A stretch of DNA of 8,662 bases from Desulforudis sp. (lineage in GTDB: Bacteria > Bacillota > Desulfotomaculia > Desulfotomaculales > Desulforudaceae): positions 1 to 8,662 of the forward strand of contig JACUUW010000074.1 of the NCBI GenBank assembly GCA_014859075.1, read 5' to 3'. Positions 6,733-8,662 of this stretch are shown one piece after another (positions within the stretch are counted from its first letter, which is position 1; each line of letters begins with the position of its first letter). The position numbers and the translations under genes were made by a program. Below the pieces are notes generated by a model. The model was not told the DNA's origin. It was given only the letters and a program-made list of their open reading frames with translations, and searched no databases.

Positions 6733-7972
6733 CATCTCTAAAATGGTGTCGGGACAGAAAGAGCCGGGGGATCACCTTCGTTACCAACGGCGGCCGGGCG
6801 GGATGGGCCCGGTGGTGGTCTGGAATTCCACCCGCGCCTGCAACCTGAAGTGCAAGCACTGTTACGCCAGCGCCGTATCGCGGCGGGACCCGGGCGAGTT
6901 GACGACCGTCGAGGCCCGGAGCCTGGTCGATGATCTGGCCGGGTTTCGGGTGCCTGTGCTGCTCTTTTCCGGGGGCGAACCGCTCCTGCGATCCGATTTC
7001 TACGAACTGGCCGCTTACGCCCGGGAACGGGGCTTGCGGCCGGTGGTTTCGACCAATGGCACCCTGATCACCCGTGAAACCGCTTGGAAGCTGAAGCAGA
7101 CCGGTGTCGGATACGTCGGGGTGAGCATCGACGGCATCAAGGAGACCAACGACCAGATCCGGGGTTTCAAGGGTGCCTTTGAGGCGGCGCTGGAGGGGAT
7201 CCGCCACTGCGTGGCCGTCGGTCAGCGCGTGGGCTTGCGTTTCACGATCACCCGTTACAACTACCGGGAGATCGACACCATCTTCGACCTGATCGAAGCG
7301 GAGCGGGTGAACCGGGCGTGCTTCTACCACCTGGTCTATTCCGGCCGGGGCAGCCGGCTGATGGAACAGGACCTGACGGCCGGGGAAAAGCGGGAGGTCT
7401 TGGACCTGATCTACACCCGCACCGGCGACCTGCTGGCCCGCGGTCTGGAGAAGGAAATCCTCACGGTGGATAATCACGCCGATGCCGTGTATCTATATCT
7501 AAAGCTTAAGGACGAGGACCCGGAACGGGCGGCCACCGTCTGGCAGTGGCTGCAGAACTCCGGGGGGAACCGGAGCGGAATCGCCATCGGCGCGGTCGAC
7601 TGGCACGGGAACGTTCATCCGGACCAGTTCACCATGAACCACACCCTCGGGAGCATCCGGGAGCGGAAGTTCAGCGAGATTTGGAACGACGTCGCCCACC
7701 CGATTACGGCCGGATTGAAGGACCGGAGAGCGCTGCTCAAGGGGCGTTGCGCGGTCTGTCGGTGGCTCGTGATCTGCAACGGCAACTTCCGGCCGCGCGC
7801 CGAGGCGGTCACCGGGGACTTCTGGGCGTCCGACCCGGCCTGTTACCTGACGGATGCCGAGATCGGGGCGGGGGAAGAAGACCGGAATACAGAATTCAGG
7901 AGTCAGAAGTCGGAAGGAGTGCCATCGCAAGCAGTCCACTACGTGGCCAGGGCTGCCCAACGGAAGGGTTAG
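6725..7972 (+). CDS. ahbC: Radical SAM heme-biosynthesis enzyme AhbC/NirJ1 (12,18-didecarboxysiroheme deacetylase)
   Basis: This 415-residue radical SAM protein probably removes the acetate side chains of 12,18-didecarboxysiroheme to yield Fe-coproporphyrin III in the alternative heme pathway. The N-terminus from TTG 6725, MLSISKMVSG then GDHLRY, matches the MISVSKLxxG...GDxLRY opening I recall for AhbC/NirJ1. The radical SAM cluster motif is CNLKCKHC (Cys39, Cys43, Cys46), followed by LLFSGGEPLLR (79-89), STNGTLI (109-115), YVGVSIDG (130-137), FYHLVYSGRG (200-209), LTVDNHAD (246-253) and NVHPDQF (296-302). A C-terminal auxiliary Fe-S cluster is indicated by Cys342, Cys345, Cys351 and Cys373 in a CAVC...CNGNF...DPACYL arrangement. 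AhbD/NirJ2 differs in lacking the SISK leader, so AhbC is preferred; heme d1 NirJ is a close relative. After YLTDAEIG (about 374-381) a 34-residue tail reads through a 7-nt repeat tract and looks non-ancestral. Confidence 0.88.
   Translation: MLSISKMVSGQKEPGDHLRYQRRPGGMGPVVVWNSTRACNLKCKHCYASAVSRRDPGELTTVEARSLVDDLAGFRVPVLLFSGGEPLLRSDFYELAAYARERGLRPVVSTNGTLITRETAWKLKQTGVGYVGVSIDGIKETNDQIRGFKGAFEAALEGIRHCVAVGQRVGLRFTITRYNYREIDTIFDLIEAERVNRACFYHLVYSGRGSRLMEQDLTAGEKREVLDLIYTRTGDLLARGLEKEILTVDNHADAVYLYLKLKDEDPERAATVWQWLQNSGGNRSGIAIGAVDWHGNVHPDQFTMNHTLGSIRERKFSEIWNDVAHPITAGLKDRRALLKGRCAVCRWLVICNGNFRPRAEAVTGDFWASDPACYLTDAEIGAGEEDRNTEFRSQKSEGVPSQAVHYVARAAQRKG
7883..7917. repeat. Degenerate heptanucleotide tandem repeat in the ahbC 3' end
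   Basis: Five consecutive 7-nt units fit the consensus CRGRAKN; for example CAGAATT (7890-7896), CAGGAGT (7897-7903) and CAGAAGT (7904-7910), flanked by CGGAATA and CGGAAGG. The 7-nt period is out of step with codons, so the tract encodes a non-repeating peptide (about NTEFRSQKSEG). It is more AT-rich than the surrounding coding sequence. I recall similar repeats in intergenic DNA of various bacteria but cannot verify this here. Confidence 0.6.
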
Positions 7973-7983
7973 CTTTAGAACGG

Positions 7984-7995
7984 AACAGATCTGTT
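7984..7995. repeat. Perfect 12-bp palindrome between ahbC and hemB
   Basis: AACAGATCTGTT is a perfect self-complementary dodecamer, followed by three more T. As RNA it could form only a 4-bp stem, so it is not a convincing terminator. It could be a dimeric protein-binding site or part of the repeat DNA that fills this gap. Confidence 0.35.
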
Positions 7996-8016
7996 TTTGC
8001 GAAAGTCAGGGAAAGT

Positions 8017-8039
8017 AAAAAGGTGCCTGGCACCTTTTT
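8017..8039. repeat. Perfect 23-bp inverted repeat (REP-like or bidirectional terminator-like) before hemB
   Basis: The left arm AAAAAGGTGCC (8017-8027) and right arm GGCACCTTTTT (8029-8039) are exact reverse complements around a single central T. In RNA this gives five GC-rich pairs (GGTGC/GCACC) with a 3-nt loop, extended by five A-U pairs, or a stem with a U5 tail. It therefore resembles an intrinsic terminator on either strand. The hemB ribosome site starts at the next base, and no room remains for a promoter between them. Either it acts as a partial terminator or RNA-stabilising hairpin within the operon, or it is a dispersed REP-type element that inserted here. Confidence 0.6.
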
Positions 8040-8045
8040 GGGGGG
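8040..8045 (+). promoter_or_regulatory. Ribosome binding site for hemB
   Basis: Six G (8040-8045) followed by A lie 9 nt before the ATG at 8055 and directly abut the 23-bp inverted repeat. A folded hairpin would sit immediately 5' of the ribosome site. Confidence 0.45.
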
Positions 8046-8054
8046 ATACTTGTA

Positions 8055-8662
8055 ATGAAGATACGGATGCGCAGACTGCGCCAGGGACCGGTCATCCGGC
8101 GGCTGGTGCGGGAAACGCGGCTCGATCTGGACGACCTGATCTATCCGGTTTTTGTCACCGAGGGCCGGGGGGTGGTTGAGCCCGTTGCCGCCATGCCGGG
8201 CGTCCACCGCTATTCGGTCGATACTCTACCCGCCGTACTGGATGAGGTCGTCGAAGCGGGCGTGCCGGGGATCATCGTGTTCGGCGTGCCGGACGTGAAG
8301 GACGACCGGGCCGGCGCGGCCTACGCCCCCGACGGCGTGGTTCAACGGGGCGTGGCGGCCGTCAAGGCCCGCCACCCGGAACTCCTGGTGATCACCGACG
8401 TCTGCCTCTGCGCTTACACCGGCCACGGCCACTGCGGCCTGGTTGAGAACGGCGTCGTGCTGAACGACCCTTCGGTGGCCCTGTTGGCGCAAACCGCGCT
8501 TTCGCACGTGCGGGCCGGGGCCGACGTGGTCGCTCCGTCCGACATGATGGACGGGCGGGTGGGGGCCATTCGGGAACTACTGGACGCCGAAGGCTGCGAG
8601 CACGTCCCGATCATGTCCTATGCGGCCAAGTACGCTTCCGCCTTTTACGGTCCTTTCCGGGA
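8055..8662 (+). CDS. hemB: Porphobilinogen synthase (delta-aminolevulinic acid dehydratase), 5' part
   Basis: HemB condenses two 5-aminolevulinate molecules to porphobilinogen. The first 202 codons are present; the gene runs off the right edge (the family is normally about 320-330 residues). Visible features: RLVRETRLDLDDLIYPVFVT (16-35), the usual N-terminal motif; IIVFGVP (73-79); the metal-binding loop DVCLCAYTGHGHCG (115-128) with Cys117, Cys119 and Cys127, which marks the zinc-dependent class; APSDMMDGRV (160-169); and MSYAAKYASAFYGPFR (187-202) with Lys192, the first active-site lysine. The second lysine (Schiff base) lies beyond the edge. It is separated from ahbC by an 82-nt repeat-rich gap, unlike the overlapping genes before it, so it may be expressed at a different level from the upstream genes. 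Confidence 0.96.
   Translation, partial: MKIRMRRLRQGPVIRRLVRETRLDLDDLIYPVFVTEGRGVVEPVAAMPGVHRYSVDTLPAVLDEVVEAGVPGIIVFGVPDVKDDRAGAAYAPDGVVQRGVAAVKARHPELLVITDVCLCAYTGHGHCGLVENGVVLNDPSVALLAQTALSHVRAGADVVAPSDMMDGRVGAIRELLDAEGCEHVPIMSYAAKYASAFYGPFR

Noticed and set aside
5209..6735. 508-codon open frame on the minus strand opposite cobA-hemD
   Set aside because: It lies wholly opposite a gene with clear family motifs, is rich in His, Pro, Gln and Gly as expected for the complement of a high-GC gene, and shows no recognisable domain.
7546..8055. 169-codon plus-strand open frame across the ahbC end and the gap before hemB
   Set aside because: It runs out of frame through the conserved auxiliary-cluster region of AhbC and is rich in Arg, Gly and Glu, as frame-shifted GC-rich coding sequence is.
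1..8662. CRISPR array, tRNA/rRNA genes, transposase genes, phage or defence genes
   Set aside because: None seen. The window is almost fully occupied by the described genes, and the only repeats are the short ones listed.

Overview
The window is about 62% GC by eye and reads almost entirely on the plus strand. The gene set and style suggest a GC-rich, spore-forming, anaerobic Firmicute of the Desulfotomaculum/Pelotomaculum/Desulforudis kind. The support is a YteA-type TraR/DksA protein, a DUF5665 small membrane protein, a HepT-like prenyl synthase, an AhbC/NirJ1 radical SAM enzyme, strong AGGAG-like ribosome sites and frequent GTG/TTG starts. This placement is an inference from gene content, not from a database match.

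Left part (1-1232): the last 40 codons of an unidentified gene, a probable terminator that incorporates a 7-nt tandem repeat, a 100-residue DUF5665 membrane protein, and a DksA/TraR zinc-finger protein of the YteA type. Middle and right (1335-8662): a compact run of seven genes. It starts with a long-chain polyprenyl diphosphate synthase (hepT-like), then precorrin-2 dehydrogenase (CysG N-terminal/SirC type), hemA, hemC, a cobA-hemD fusion, ahbC (nirJ1), and the first 202 codons of hemB, which is cut by the window edge. From the dehydrogenase to ahbC every junction overlaps, with start codons lying inside the preceding gene.

Together these genes describe tetrapyrrole synthesis by the siroheme-dependent route. 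HemA makes glutamate-1-semialdehyde from glutamyl-tRNA. HemB and HemC (porphobilinogen, hydroxymethylbilane) and the HemD half of the fusion give uroporphyrinogen III. The CobA half methylates it to precorrin-2, and the dehydrogenase oxidises that to sirohydrochlorin, the precursor of siroheme. AhbC belongs to the branch that turns didecarboxysiroheme into Fe-coproporphyrin III on the way to heme. No hemE, hemN/hemG or hemH is present here. AhbA/B, AhbD and HemL would be expected nearby but are not in view. The prenyl synthase probably supplies the menaquinone side chain, so the cluster joins two respiratory cofactor pathways.

The least ordinary sequence is the ahbC-hemB junction (about 7883-8054). 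It holds a 35-bp tract of degenerate 7-nt repeats inside the ahbC 3' end, a novel-looking C-terminal tail on AhbC, a perfect 12-bp palindrome, and a 23-bp perfect inverted repeat with A and T flanks that ends against the hemB ribosome site. It looks like repeat DNA inserted between two otherwise ordinary heme genes.
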